Origin: CAKZSB01 sp964646405
Lineage (GTDB): Bacteria > Pseudomonadota > Gammaproteobacteria > Granulosicoccales > Granulosicoccaceae
Direction: 5' to 3'
Length of the DNA: 51,460 nt
NCBI GenBank assembly: GCA_964646405.1
Contig: CAZYDV010000005.1
Location: 1 to 51,460, forward strand
The notes beneath the pieces were generated by a model. The model was not told the origin of the DNA, did no database searches, and was given only the letters and a program-made list of their open reading frames with translations. Shown piece after piece: positions 25,201 to 34,354 of this stretch (the first letter of the stretch is position 1; every line of letters starts with the position of its first letter). A program made the translations under genes and the position numbers.

Positions 25201-26153
25201 ACGTACTCTGCCGACAGGCCGGGCAGGTTCGAGGCCAGCGACCACTTCGCTGCCTTTTCCAGCCAGAAGATCTGACGTTCGATAGTGGTATCGGCGTCGG
25301 CCAGCCGGGCGTAGACCGGGTAGGCGAGATCAGGACGGTTGGCGGCGAGCGCCAGCGACGCGAGCTGTGTCAGGTCGTCGATCTTTTCGGGTGGATCGCC
25401 GATCAGTGTTTCCAGCGTTTCCTGCTGGCCCTGCAAATCGCCGATGATCGCCATACTCGAGATCATTCGAATGCGCAGATCGTAGCGTTCCTGCGCGTTG
25501 TCGTTCAGTGCAATCGCAGTGCGAAAACAACTGATCGACTGACCGTGTAACTGGTTTTGCGCAAGAATGTCTGCGCATCTCCAATTCCACTCTGCGCCCT
25601 TTTTTGGGTCCATTGACGCAAGTTGTAAATAGAGTGCAGCGGTAATTTCAGGCTGCTCGAGTTGTTCGCTGAGCTGGGTGCTGCGACTAACAATTGGCAT
25701 CTGTTGCAAGGTCTGATCGTTTAACAGCTGCGTCAGATGGGACAGCAACTGGCTGCGATAGGTAGCCGCTGCCGCCTCGGTCTCGGCATTGACAAAGCGC
25801 ATATGGGCCAGCTCCAGATCGAGCAGGAACTGATCGCCCTTATCCAGCGCCACGTCGGGGCGACTGTCCAGTAGCTGTAACGCTTCTTCCCATCGCTGAG
25901 CCCGAATCATCGCGTAGGCCAGTGCACGGATTTCTGTCGCAGGCAACTGTTCTTTCGCGCTGCGCGCCTTGAGGAGCGCGAGATCGAGTTCGTCGATTGG
26001 TTCCGCGTTGGGGGAGGCGGCAACCGGGTCTTCGAAACGATACGTATCGACAGAAGGTTTGAGTAGAAAAAATCCAATACCGAGCAAAAGCGCGATATAA
26101 AACAGGTAAACCTTCGGGATCAGGCTCTCACGTCGGGCAGTCGAGAACGGCAT
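22206..26153 (-). CDS. pelB: PelB-like TPR/outer-membrane beta-barrel exopolysaccharide export protein
   Basis: PelB forms the outer-membrane exit channel for Pel polysaccharide, with a large periplasmic TPR scaffold that binds PelA. The protein is 1315 residues (P. aeruginosa PelB is about 1190). The start at 26153, giving MPFSTARRESLIPKVYLFYI, is preferred over the frame's limit at 26294 because it puts a short basic segment before a single membrane span (VYLFYIALLLGIGFFLL). From about residue 60 to 970 the chain is helical TPR-like repeats (AALYLQLASMDPKKGAEWN, AYPVYARLADADT and others). The last 300 or so residues are strand-like and end in IGIQYRSHF with a terminal Phe, as in BAM-inserted barrels. 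The start lies inside the end of pelA (26-base overlap). It is the last gene of the operon. Confidence 0.9.
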   Translation of the reverse strand: MPFSTARRESLIPKVYLFYIALLLGIGFFLLKPSVDTYRFEDPVAASPNAEPIDELDLALLKARSAKEQLPATEIRALAYAMIRAQRWEEALQLLDSRPDVALDKGDQFLLDLELAHMRFVNAETEAAAATYRSQLLSHLTQLLNDQTLQQMPIVSRSTQLSEQLEQPEITAALYLQLASMDPKKGAEWNWRCADILAQNQLHGQSISCFRTAIALNDNAQERYDLRIRMISSMAIIGDLQGQQETLETLIGDPPEKIDDLTQLASLALAANRPDLAYPVYARLADADTTIERQIFWLEKAAKWSLASNLPGLSAEYVQSIAMLSEDQALPELSQRRQSLLLAAGRNEDALQTMRERIDAEPANGELLQEAIDLANQLGLRADAMDWNMELLRVRPYDVAAMQRQIQFAQANKQLNDATYWAQRALAQQPENGQFRVQLAQLEEWSGNPTEALTHWKWLASRYPNEEFLRQQIRLSEMTWQLGLAADGYRQLAGLRPLNDPDLLTMIDLFEQDGRPADAAQALSDHIDRYGNTAMAQRELALLHQRHLNYQEALAAWEDLAASYGHSGEESLNRMELHWRLHQPETATIIAERLQQLDISQASNYQLKLISEIGWRYRKPEIITAALEELEVLDVDEQQRIALGRRVVRAMRDQQDYEGAVAQAESFWRETQDDTFLTQALNIVFQHDLYPQVERYLDANDELVVLREMPDYWASAAAYHVSNADTLAAEQAFDETLALEPENVAAITGKFWLQLGQQDSDKLLALMNENLQIAPTTPELWAPYALAHMKLKAPQDSLQWFNKIMERDEHDYNLLLTFADALDQVGNTDHAYKVRQYTMRKLRPVIAQSTKSQTRELASSYANLLIAHGTVAENERWIQKLMAGEATQSTSEEFWREEIAIAWYLSTQRHDYARLLMTRLHEERIETPVWQELALALHDDNVPKLQEILASGKSLEDSDKLAVLSQIGGDKEAFELARETMLNSKNQAQRQVARNRYVALRNYRPAYYAGQVQHTDLSDLNITETSLSLRHTPAHGGYSLGIDVAENQLKSDRFTLPDSGNETEIAVTARYGDSRSGASVTTGVVSTDDDDFPYVKGNYYLRDRQGKRAFNANASINAPATASPELRIAGLQNQAEATFEQNLGSHEYVRLGGSVQSLNSRVERESISTGVGASLEVGRKGRFGSNNWRLGLQAIGLQNDRAERIPDELRVTPTTTLEAMIPESAGRLAISGSLQRGGIRSAYPQAASPRYHLSASLGRTWPFDTVGFLVEAGAGFRVLGDDELSLQLTHDTQTQLQGATSNSTSQIGIQYRSHF

Positions 26154-28956
26154 AGCCTGTGTCCTGTGTTGAAAATTCGAATCGAATGGTGTTCTTGCCG
26201 GTGGGATTGCCGCGCACGGTCTTGTCGGCCACTCTAAGACTGCACAGGCGTCCGGGGATTGCGCCGATTTCAGCGACGACCGGTACATTGCCAATCAGCC
26301 GAAATCGCAACTGCGAGCCTCGCTGCTGCCAGTCTTTCACTGCCGCGTTCGAGGAGACCAGAAAGGGGCGTGTCGGGGTTCGTTTCGTCGTTTTAAAAGT
26401 TAAGGAGTCGGCGCCATTGGTATGAATGTAGACGCCGTCGTGCAATTGTCTGGCACCCACCAGTTGTGCACTTGATTCCAGGTCGGGCCATCGATCCGAG
26501 TCGACCATGCGCAGTGTGCGCACGTTGCCAAGCCCGGACAGTTTCCACCGACCATCGAGGTAGCGAGCCACGCCCGCATTGCGAAAGTCTGGCACCTTTT
26601 TTACATACTCGCTGACGTAGACCGGGAAAATCGATTGCGTCAGTGTCCACTCGTAAATCTCCGTGAGTGCGCGCATTGTCGCGGCTTTGGTGCCGGCGTA
26701 GAAGTGATAGTAAATGTTGATTGGCTTCAGGCGCCTGGGCTGATCAGTCAGTTCAAGCGTTTCGATCACACGTCTGAATCCATCGAACGGCCCGGTCCAT
26801 TCGTTGGTGTAGACGTTTTCGTTCATGATCGGCGCGTAGATCTGCAATTGATCAGCTACCGTTCGAACCATGGGTGATACATTGGATAGCACGGGCTCCG
26901 CGGCTGTGATTACGGTATACCCGCCATTCATATTGACGAGGCCTGCCTGATTGGCGATGGCTAACTCGGCTGCACCTGGCAACGCGTCGCCGCTCCAGAG
27001 TACCACTTCGGTCTTTTTACCTGGCGGCGCCAGATTGGTATCAATGTACTGCGCGGAACCGACGATTTCCCGATGCGGGTTATAGCGATAGCCCGTTACC
27101 GGCAGATTGTACTTCCCGCTTTCGGATTCACTGGATATTCTGGGCCAGCTATAGGGATGGCTGAAGGTGTGAGTGGCAATCTCGACGTTGTCGCGCGCAA
27201 AGAGTCGGCGTGCCGTTGACAGCATTCTGTCGCGTCGGTCGTCGTAGATGTTCAGTGCATTGAGTTCGGCTTCCACGATCGAAATTGTGTGGGGAAGCGG
27301 GTAGCGCTCGATGATTTCGGTTTCGATTACTTCGGAGCCCAGCTTTCGACCTGGCGTTTCCGCCCACGAGGGCATGGCGTCGCCGTCGATATGAGCAAGC
27401 CAAAGGCGATTACCATTCTCGGTGCTGACTTCCGGCATGGGCGTATCAGTCAATTGCAGTGCTTTGCGAAGAAACTTGAATGGATCGACGATCCAGTAGG
27501 GTGCGATGCCGACCCTTGAATCACTGTGGCCTGGACTGAGTGCGTAACCACCCCAGGTTCCGCTCACAACGACATCGGCGTGACGATCCTGGTTGTCGAT
27601 ATAGCGCAGGTGAACTGAGTTGTCGGCATTAATGCTGCGCGCGTTGACCGCGAGACCTTCGACACGCGGTAGTGGTGGCGCTTCGAACCCAATCATGTCG
27701 TCCGCTCTACTGACTGTCATCGAGTCGTAGTCGAGGACTGGCGCCAGTTCGATGCCCATCTTCGCTGCGACCTCAGTGCTGATGTCAAAGCCTGGATGTG
27801 CGAACATCGCGACCGGAATTCCGCTGCCGATCAGCTCGGATATCCACGGCTCATATCCGTCGACTTCTACGTTGTCAATGCTCCAGCTCACGACGCCCGC
27901 ATAGCGGCCTTGCGGTGCTGCGGTGGGCAATCCCTGCGTATGAATATCGTGATAGACCGGGACGTAACCCATATATTCCAGTGGCACGGCAACTATCCGG
28001 TGTACTTGGGATTCTTCCTGCAGGCCGTTGACACTGCTATCGAATACCAACAGCACTTCGCGTGGAATGACCTCCAGCGTGCTGATACCAACGTAGTCGA
28101 GAGCCGGGGTGGCAACCCATGGGGTGAAGCCGAGCTTTGCAATTTTGGTTGCGGTGTCGCGCGCCAGACTTCGCTCGGTAGGCGGCACGTAGTCGATCGA
28201 AATAACATCGAGACCGTAGTGATCTTTAGCGTGGTTGAGCTGCCCGAGCAGCCACTCGCGATCGCGCTCGTTGACCGATTTATATTGTTGGGCCGTGTTG
28301 TCCCACGAACGAAACAGGGATTCCGCTGCCACTGCTTCCAGTACAGTGGCAATTTTGTCCAGGACTTCGAAGCCACGATTGGCGATCAGTCGAAAGTGCG
28401 GATGACGATCCTGAATGCGTGAGATCAGCACCGCCAGCGCTGCTTCCTGGCTGCTCCGCCGTTGTGGGGTATCAGCGTAGAGCTGATAACTGTCCATCGT
28501 GTCGAGAAACAGACCGTCAAATCCCCGTGCTGCCAGTTGATCAGTGCGCTGCAGAATCAATGATTGCCAGTTGGCGGAAGACAGGTCGAGTACGACACTG
28601 CCCCAGGTATTGTTCTGGCCGACGATCGAGCTGGAATCGATCCGATCGGACCAGGGTCTATTGGGTGCGGATTCGCCAATGCTGACGTAGGCGTAGGTTG
28701 TGGCCCCGTACTTTTTCAGATCACGCAGTTCCTGATCGGTGACGTTTTCGGATTCGAGCACGAGTCGATCGAATTGCGCCAGAATGTTAACCGGCGGATT
28801 ATTCGCGTAGTAGATCGCTGTGCTGAGTTGCTTGCCACTGGCCAGCGTCGGGCCGAGCAGCAGCAGTGCTGCGAGTGGCCATACGCGGTAGCGCACAGAC
28901 CTGCGAAGCAGAGTACGCGATCGCTGAAGGATGAACTTGCAGAACGAGAGAATCAT
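26128..28956 (-). CDS. pelA: PelA-like glycoside hydrolase/deacetylase
   Basis: PelA is the periplasmic enzyme that hydrolyses and partly de-N-acetylates Pel. The 942 residues carry a basic leader and signal segment (VWPLAALLLLGPTLASG, about 26-41) and a GH-type hydrolase domain (about 45-290: YYANNPP, GFDGLFLDTMDSY, VDRAAES-type region with Glu212 in EAVAAESLFRSW). A middle reductase-like domain (about 320-500) is followed by a deacetylase domain with LWLAHIDGDAMPSW (Asp524, Asp526) and IATHTFSHPYSW (His596, His600). These match the hydrolase Glu and the Asp/His/His metal set known in P. aeruginosa PelA. It follows pelG by 37 bases and overlaps pelB by 26. Domain order and length fit the family. 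Confidence 0.93.
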   Translation of the reverse strand: MILSFCKFILQRSRTLLRRSVRYRVWPLAALLLLGPTLASGKQLSTAIYYANNPPVNILAQFDRLVLESENVTDQELRDLKKYGATTYAYVSIGESAPNRPWSDRIDSSSIVGQNNTWGSVVLDLSSANWQSLILQRTDQLAARGFDGLFLDTMDSYQLYADTPQRRSSQEAALAVLISRIQDRHPHFRLIANRGFEVLDKIATVLEAVAAESLFRSWDNTAQQYKSVNERDREWLLGQLNHAKDHYGLDVISIDYVPPTERSLARDTATKIAKLGFTPWVATPALDYVGISTLEVIPREVLLVFDSSVNGLQEESQVHRIVAVPLEYMGYVPVYHDIHTQGLPTAAPQGRYAGVVSWSIDNVEVDGYEPWISELIGSGIPVAMFAHPGFDISTEVAAKMGIELAPVLDYDSMTVSRADDMIGFEAPPLPRVEGLAVNARSINADNSVHLRYIDNQDRHADVVVSGTWGGYALSPGHSDSRVGIAPYWIVDPFKFLRKALQLTDTPMPEVSTENGNRLWLAHIDGDAMPSWAETPGRKLGSEVIETEIIERYPLPHTISIVEAELNALNIYDDRRDRMLSTARRLFARDNVEIATHTFSHPYSWPRISSESESGKYNLPVTGYRYNPHREIVGSAQYIDTNLAPPGKKTEVVLWSGDALPGAAELAIANQAGLVNMNGGYTVITAAEPVLSNVSPMVRTVADQLQIYAPIMNENVYTNEWTGPFDGFRRVIETLELTDQPRRLKPINIYYHFYAGTKAATMRALTEIYEWTLTQSIFPVYVSEYVKKVPDFRNAGVARYLDGRWKLSGLGNVRTLRMVDSDRWPDLESSAQLVGARQLHDGVYIHTNGADSLTFKTTKRTPTRPFLVSSNAAVKDWQQRGSQLRFRLIGNVPVVAEIGAIPGRLCSLRVADKTVRGNPTGKNTIRFEFSTQDTGYAVLDCPT

Positions 28957-28993
28957 TGTTCAGTCCGGTTTTCTTTGCCTGTAGTTCCGCTGA

Positions 28994-30382
28994 TCACGCG
29001 CTCGCCAGATGTTCCCGCTTGCGCATAAAAGTACGAAACTCGATGTTTTCAAGTTCGCTCGAGAGCAGAAATATTCCGACAAACGCTGTCAGCGTCATGG
29101 ACAGACCAAAGCCATAACCGTAGAACACCGGCCCCAGTTCGATGGAAAGCCAGGTAAACGCCGCGTTGCTAACGAGTAGGGTCAATGTCAGCCAGAATGC
29201 GTCGCGCAGACGATCGAGGTAAAAGAGTACATTAAGCACCGCCAGCATCAGTACCTGTGCGGCGACACCAATCAGGTCGATGTAATACAGGTGAATGAAC
29301 TTTTCCGAGATACCCAGCCACTGAATGATTTGCGGGCCCAGCAGATACAGCACGAGAACCGTGATGCCCTGTACTTTTATTATCTGGAAAATTCCCTGGC
29401 GCACGGCCAGAATCATTGCATTGCCAAGTGACTCGATCTCTTCGAGGCTGGCATTTCCGCGTACTGCTGTGAAGAACCCGTCGTAGGCTTCGGCGAAATC
29501 TGTCTCGATGCGCAACAGAAAAACAGCCATGCCCGGTATAATCGACAGATACGCGAGGAATATTGGCAGATCGTAGATAAGAGATGCTCTCAACGGACCG
29601 ATGATCGCCTCCGAGGTGGCCGGCGAATACCAGAATATGAACTTGTCGATCCAGATACCGAGGTTATAGAACAGCCCGACGAAAATCAGCACCGGAAAAA
29701 TTTCGCGTCGGCGGAGAAAGTCCAGACGAACGCTTTCCTTTACCGGATACTCGGGTATGACAATGCCGAGCATCATGAACAGTAACAGCGCATGGCCGAT
29801 GAGTAGTCCACCGAGCAGGCCGTCGAGTCCATACGGCATCAACAGCAGGGACAACATCACTGTCGCGGTATAACCAATAAAAAATGACAACAGGATGACT
29901 TTGAACTTTTTTAAACCAGCGACAAAGATCACTACGATCCAGATGTTGGATAGCGTGACGAAATTAGCGACCATCAGTACTTCGTAGGCAAAGGTTTCTC
30001 GAAAGACTTTCAACATCAGGAAGACGCCAATAGCGCCTGTGACCAGTGTCGTTAAAAGCAATGCGCCAAGCAGGTTAGGGTTAATCAGGTGATCTTTGCC
30101 TTCGAACAGTCTGTCTGCAACAAAACGTGTAAACACCAGCTGTAACAGGCCAGACAGAATCAACGACGCCCCCATGATCCAGGTGACAGACGTGGTGAAT
30201 TGTTGAACTTCAATACCGCCGACTTTTTGCGATAATGCAACAATGCCAATCAACATGACACCCAGAATGGATAGCACCCACGGGCCGGCGCTGATCAGGC
30301 CGGCAAATCCGTAGGCTTTCAGTGTGCCGGTGAACGTGTCGTCGTCGAGGTATTTTCGCAGCTCGAAACCGATTCCAGCCAT
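28994..30382 (-). CDS. pelG: PelG-like polytopic membrane transporter
   Basis: PelG is the MATE/PST-like inner-membrane protein of the Pel synthase complex, thought to carry the growing polymer across the membrane with PelD, PelE and PelF. The 462 residues begin MAGIGFELRKYLDDDTFTGT, a very characteristic PelG start, and contain about 12 hydrophobic spans. Other marks are FGLSMTLTAFVGIFLLSSEL near the end and RASLIYDLPIFLAYLSIIPG in the middle. It starts three bases after the pelF stop, so coupling is likely. Parts of the gene read visibly more A+T-rich than its neighbours. Confidence 0.94.
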   Translation of the reverse strand: MAGIGFELRKYLDDDTFTGTLKAYGFAGLISAGPWVLSILGVMLIGIVALSQKVGGIEVQQFTTSVTWIMGASLILSGLLQLVFTRFVADRLFEGKDHLINPNLLGALLLTTLVTGAIGVFLMLKVFRETFAYEVLMVANFVTLSNIWIVVIFVAGLKKFKVILLSFFIGYTATVMLSLLLMPYGLDGLLGGLLIGHALLLFMMLGIVIPEYPVKESVRLDFLRRREIFPVLIFVGLFYNLGIWIDKFIFWYSPATSEAIIGPLRASLIYDLPIFLAYLSIIPGMAVFLLRIETDFAEAYDGFFTAVRGNASLEEIESLGNAMILAVRQGIFQIIKVQGITVLVLYLLGPQIIQWLGISEKFIHLYYIDLIGVAAQVLMLAVLNVLFYLDRLRDAFWLTLTLLVSNAAFTWLSIELGPVFYGYGFGLSMTLTAFVGIFLLSSELENIEFRTFMRKREHLASA

Positions 30383-30385
30383 GCC

Positions 30386-31960
30386 TTATTGCCCCTGCTG
30401 TGTCGCCACATGGGCGGTGGTGCCGATCCGATCGGTATAGACCTTTCGATACGATGCGATCATCTGCACTTCATCGTAGTAGGTCTTTACGCGTTCAATG
30501 GCTGTATCTCGAGCTTTGCACCACGCGTCTTGATCGGTCAACAGTGCGATTGCGGCCTCGGCCATTGCCGATGGATTGGCAATAGGTACTACAGCACCGG
30601 CACTGCCGAGCGCCTGGTCTTCGGGTGTCACACCGTGGATCAATTCCCTGCAGCTGCCAACATCCGTGGTGACCGTTGGAATCCCCGCTGCGAAGCCTTC
30701 CAGTACCACCAGCGGCTGACCTTCTGATACCGAACTCAAAACTGACAAGCCAACCTTCGGCAGAATCTCTACCATGGACTGGAAGCCCAGGAACTTGACG
30801 CAATCTTCAAGCTCCATGCTTTGTACCAGTGCATGGCATTCGGCACTGTAGGCTTCATCTTCGTCTTCCGGGCCAATCAGCCAGCCCTGCGCCTGCGGCA
30901 ATTTGCTGCGCACGATACGCATGGCGCGGATAAAAGTTTTGATGTCTTTGATCGGGACCACTCGACCGATCAGCGCCAATACTGGTGGAACAGGGGCGTC
31001 GGCTGCGCGTCGCACCTCGCGATAGCGCGCTACGTCTACCCCGTTCGGCACGATGGTGAGTGAGTCCGGATTGGCACCATCCTGTATTTGACGCAGGCGG
31101 TTGCCGTTGTACAGTGTGTAGACATGATCGCTCGAGTCGTAGGCCATACGTCCAAGTGATTTAAAAAACCTGATCCATACCTGACGCAGATAATTCATAC
31201 TGTCGTCAAGACCGACTCGGAACGGATCAGCGTCCTGCGGTATCCAGTCTACCTGTGCCAGATCGAGTTCGCGTTCTTTGGTGTAGATACCGTGTTCCGA
31301 AATGACATAAGGCCGCTCGGCTGCGGCTTTGAGTAACACGCCTAAATAACCTGCGTAGCCCGTTGATACCGAGTGGTAGACATCTGCGCTTGGTGGGGCC
31401 TTGGCGATTTCGGACAGTTTAAACAGCGGGTCGTGCATGGTGCGCACGGTCCAGAAAAAATGGTTGAAATCCAGTCCGGCCGGTGCGTCATTGTACTTTT
31501 CTATAATTGCATGCCAGGCGTCGTCGCTGTTCTCAAGATCCGCTCGTGTCAGGCCGTTCTCTTCGATCAGCAGTCGAGCAAAGTCGGTCGTAGTGCGACC
31601 ATCAAGTGGCTTGTCCCAATCGGTCAGGGTGGCGTGCAGGGCGAGATTTTGCGTGAACAGTGCTGATCGATCTGGCCTGCGTTGCCAAAAACGACGCTTG
31701 TGCTCAGGTTCGTCGTCAGACTGACCCAGCAACATATGACATTCCAGGTGTACCAGGTTGTCGGGTAATTCATAGACGGGCTCGCGATAGTCTTCCGCCT
31801 GACCGCCGAGGAAGATGATCGAGAATGTGAGTTCGGGCATGCCCTCGATGAGCTGGCGAACCCAGGTCGAGACACCGCCGCGAACGTAGGGATAGGTGCC
31901 TTCCAGCAGCAGGCAGACGTTGGCATGGCTATCCGGGTTGTAGCGTGGTGACGGATTCAT
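30386..31960 (-). CDS. pelF: PelF-like GT4 glycosyltransferase
   Basis: PelF is the cytosolic glycosyltransferase (GT4) that polymerises Pel from UDP-activated N-acetylhexosamine. The 524 residues contain the family opening VCLLLEGTYPYVRGGVSTWV, EHGIYTKERELDLAQ, IVPNGVDVARYREVR and ALIGRVVPIKDIKTFIRAM. The GT-B donor site shows SSVSEGQPLVVLEGFAAGIP, an E-x7-E motif. Length is close to P. aeruginosa PelF. Its ATG overlaps the pelE stop in ATGA. It is encoded between pelE and pelG as in the classical operon. Confidence 0.95.
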   Translation of the reverse strand: MNPSPRYNPDSHANVCLLLEGTYPYVRGGVSTWVRQLIEGMPELTFSIIFLGGQAEDYREPVYELPDNLVHLECHMLLGQSDDEPEHKRRFWQRRPDRSALFTQNLALHATLTDWDKPLDGRTTTDFARLLIEENGLTRADLENSDDAWHAIIEKYNDAPAGLDFNHFFWTVRTMHDPLFKLSEIAKAPPSADVYHSVSTGYAGYLGVLLKAAAERPYVISEHGIYTKERELDLAQVDWIPQDADPFRVGLDDSMNYLRQVWIRFFKSLGRMAYDSSDHVYTLYNGNRLRQIQDGANPDSLTIVPNGVDVARYREVRRAADAPVPPVLALIGRVVPIKDIKTFIRAMRIVRSKLPQAQGWLIGPEDEDEAYSAECHALVQSMELEDCVKFLGFQSMVEILPKVGLSVLSSVSEGQPLVVLEGFAAGIPTVTTDVGSCRELIHGVTPEDQALGSAGAVVPIANPSAMAEAAIALLTDQDAWCKARDTAIERVKTYYDEVQMIASYRKVYTDRIGTTAHVATQQGQ

Positions 31961-32970
31961 GCCCAGTACTCCGCGACCTGGCGCAGGGGAGGGTAGGCGG
32001 TAAATGCTCGATCGATTGAATTCAACGAATCCTTTACCTGATCAAAATCGCGTGCCTTGAAGGCCGCCTCTGCCTGATAGGGCAGCACTTTGTCCTTTGA
32101 CATACCGAATTTGATGGCCTGACCAAATGCAGTCATTGCTCGTTTGTTTTCACCCTGCGCAAGTGCAACCCGGCCAAACAGAAAATGGGCATTTGGATTT
32201 TTCGGGGTGAAGGTTATAGCCTGGAGCGCCGCACTTGCCGCCTTGTCCAGCAGTTGTGCGCGTGCAACGGGCTCGTCATCCTCGAGAGTCAAAAGTTCGA
32301 GATAATTGGTTGCGATCTGGAGTTGTGTGGCGGTCTTGTTCTGCTTGCCGCTACTGCGCTCTGCCTCTCGCTCAAGCCGTTGTATGTCCCGGTTGAGCGA
32401 GGATACTTTTTTGTCCATCGCCTGAAAGGCAGTCAGTCGAACACGTTCATCCGGATGCGCGACGGCTGACTTGAGTACATCGGCTGATTCGGAGTTGCGA
32501 ATATTTCGCGATGACAAGACTTTCTTGTATACCTCGTCAGTCTCTTGATCGAATAGCAGTTGTTCGGCAATTCCACGGCTATCGAGTTTCGCGTGCAGTC
32601 GATTTAATGGTGCGGTGTAGGGCAGGTCGACGTTGCGGGTGATTTGCCAGAATTCCGGAACGCGATATCTGCCATTGGCAATACTGCCGCCGAGTGTCAA
32701 AGCGCCGGCAATACCTACGGTGCCTGCAAACGGAATGAAAAAGCAGATGCAGAAAAGAAAGAGCATCAACGAGCGATGACGACCCGGGATGATGGTTCGG
32801 CACAGCGCAGAGATCGCAATCGTCGCCATCGCGCAGGCCAGCGTGTGACACGCCAGCCACCAGACGATGGTCAGGCGCAGACCAACATCGCCAATCAGTT
32901 GCGCTGACAGTACCAGTTCAACCAACAGTGCGAGTAGCAGCAGCGAAATTCCCAGCAGGCTACGCAACAC
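31957..32970 (-). CDS. pelE: PelE-like membrane/TPR protein
   Basis: PelE is an inner-membrane protein with a cytosolic helical/TPR region that links PelD to the synthase complex. The 337 residues have N-terminal membrane spans (LLGISLLLLALLVELVLSA, VWWLACHTLACAMATIAI, MLFLFCICFFIPFAGTVGIA). A charged linker follows, then TPR-like helices near the C-terminus (PNAHFLFGRVALAQGENKRA, MTAFGQAIKFGM). The start is GTG at 32970, inside the end of pelD (11-base overlap), and the stop overlaps pelF by four bases. PelE diverges quickly between species, so position in the operon is part of the evidence. Confidence 0.88.
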   Translation of the reverse strand: MLRSLLGISLLLLALLVELVLSAQLIGDVGLRLTIVWWLACHTLACAMATIAISALCRTIIPGRHRSLMLFLFCICFFIPFAGTVGIAGALTLGGSIANGRYRVPEFWQITRNVDLPYTAPLNRLHAKLDSRGIAEQLLFDQETDEVYKKVLSSRNIRNSESADVLKSAVAHPDERVRLTAFQAMDKKVSSLNRDIQRLEREAERSSGKQNKTATQLQIATNYLELLTLEDDEPVARAQLLDKAASAALQAITFTPKNPNAHFLFGRVALAQGENKRAMTAFGQAIKFGMSKDKVLPYQAEAAFKARDFDQVKDSLNSIDRAFTAYPPLRQVAEYWA

Positions 32971-34354
32971 GTTTCTTTTTCCTCTTGCCCTTGCCGGTTG
33001 TAGTCAGGCCGGTGAACTCATTGATAAAGTCGAGGCAGGACTCGCGTGTGTCACGGCGGTGAATCTGCCGCGCACGCACTTGCTGCAGGTGATCGTTGAG
33101 ATCCAGCTTGAACTCTTTTTCTACCGCCTCGGCGGCGCGAGTCAGATAGGCCTGACATTGCGCGTCGTTAATCAACGGCAGGAGAATAACCACGGTTTGG
33201 CTGCCATCCATACTTCTCGGTTGCCAGGAGCTGTCCAGGCTTCGGATATTGCGAGCGAGAAAATTCGCCACCTGATCGGCCTTGTCAAACTGTTTGAATT
33301 GCAGACACAGCAGGGATGAATTGACCCGATTGGTTCTGGCGAATTTTACGGCGTTGTCGAGTTCTGCCATAAACCATCCACTGCGCGATTCACCCATGCT
33401 GCGCGAACGGCTGAGCATGTCGCCGACGTAATTACCCAACAGCGAAAGCACATTTAGATTCTCCTGCTGAAAAGCCAGGAAGTGCATATCCGCAATGGCC
33501 AGCACCCCGTGCAGATGATTGTGTGAATCGACGATAGGCACGACGGCGAGCAGACCGGTTTCGGCGTTCACCTTAATGTTGTTCGTCAACTTCACACTGA
33601 CCAGCTGCCGCGACTCGATCGCCATCTTCAGCAGCGGATCGAAAACAGGCAGATCCTGCATCTGGCCATGGGTTGCAATCGGTGTGGGGTTGACCCGCTT
33701 GTTGTCCTTGACCCCGTAGAGGCCGGCAACCTGCACAGCGCCAAACTGCGCAAACACAGCCATCAGTTCGCTGCCCGCGCTGAGTCCGTCGCTGTTGGTT
33801 GTCAGTAGTGGCTGAAGCTGTTGCAGAGCCTGGCGAAGACTGAGCCGCTTGCCGGCCATAAACTCTTCAAGTTGACTGTGCGAAACCTTCAACACGTGAT
33901 AGTCGTTGGAAAATTCCTTCAACCGATGTCGCAGGTAGTGGTTTTCTGCATGCGCGTGCCGGCTGTTGCGCTTCCAGGTGTTGGCGGCATCGCCGACGAT
34001 GATGGTCAGGATAATCAGCCCGATACCCAGCGTCATCAGTTGGCTGGATTGTGCGACATAGGCTGGCCAAGGGTAGAGCAGACACAGCGATGTAGCCAAG
34101 GCGCAGACCAGTCCCCAGGTCGTACCGTAGCGTGCGGCGAAAACAATCGGTGGCACCAATAGCCACGGCAGGCCACTGTTCAAACCGATTGGGTCAGCCG
34201 GGAAGAAATAGAAACCGACGACCGGTACGATCGCGGCGAACAGGATCAGCTCAATGGTCTTCTGGAACCATCTGTTCTGGGTTCCATCGTCGACCCACTG
34301 AAAAGAGCTTTTCCTTTTCTTCGGGTTGTCTGAGAGAGAGAGGCTACTCATCAT
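32960..34354 (-). CDS. pelD: PelD-like c-di-GMP receptor (GAF plus degenerate GGDEF)
   Basis: PelD is the inner-membrane c-di-GMP receptor that switches on Pel synthesis. The 464 residues have about four membrane spans (30-122), a helical linker (about 130-170), a GAF domain (about 180-315, ending near DMHFLAFQQENLNVLSLLG) and a C-terminal GGDEF-like domain. The active-site GGDEF itself is absent, as in the family. The inhibitory I-site RxxD is kept as RSLD (Arg371-Asp374), and Arg406 lies 32 residues beyond, the same spacing as Arg367/Asp370/Arg402 of P. aeruginosa PelD. Binding of c-di-GMP is therefore likely. The C-terminus ends in a very basic KGKRKKKRVA. It overlaps pelC by four bases and pelE by eleven. 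Confidence 0.93.
   Translation of the reverse strand: MMSSLSLSDNPKKRKSSFQWVDDGTQNRWFQKTIELILFAAIVPVVGFYFFPADPIGLNSGLPWLLVPPIVFAARYGTTWGLVCALATSLCLLYPWPAYVAQSSQLMTLGIGLIILTIIVGDAANTWKRNSRHAHAENHYLRHRLKEFSNDYHVLKVSHSQLEEFMAGKRLSLRQALQQLQPLLTTNSDGLSAGSELMAVFAQFGAVQVAGLYGVKDNKRVNPTPIATHGQMQDLPVFDPLLKMAIESRQLVSVKLTNNIKVNAETGLLAVVPIVDSHNHLHGVLAIADMHFLAFQQENLNVLSLLGNYVGDMLSRSRSMGESRSGWFMAELDNAVKFARTNRVNSSLLCLQFKQFDKADQVANFLARNIRSLDSSWQPRSMDGSQTVVILLPLINDAQCQAYLTRAAEAVEKEFKLDLNDHLQQVRARQIHRRDTRESCLDFINEFTGLTTTGKGKRKKKRVA

Noticed and set aside
23790..25550. Plus-strand reading frames of 217 and 289 residues within pelB
   Set aside because: They are antisense to the TPR region of pelB, and the pelB frame shows coherent repeats and a membrane anchor.
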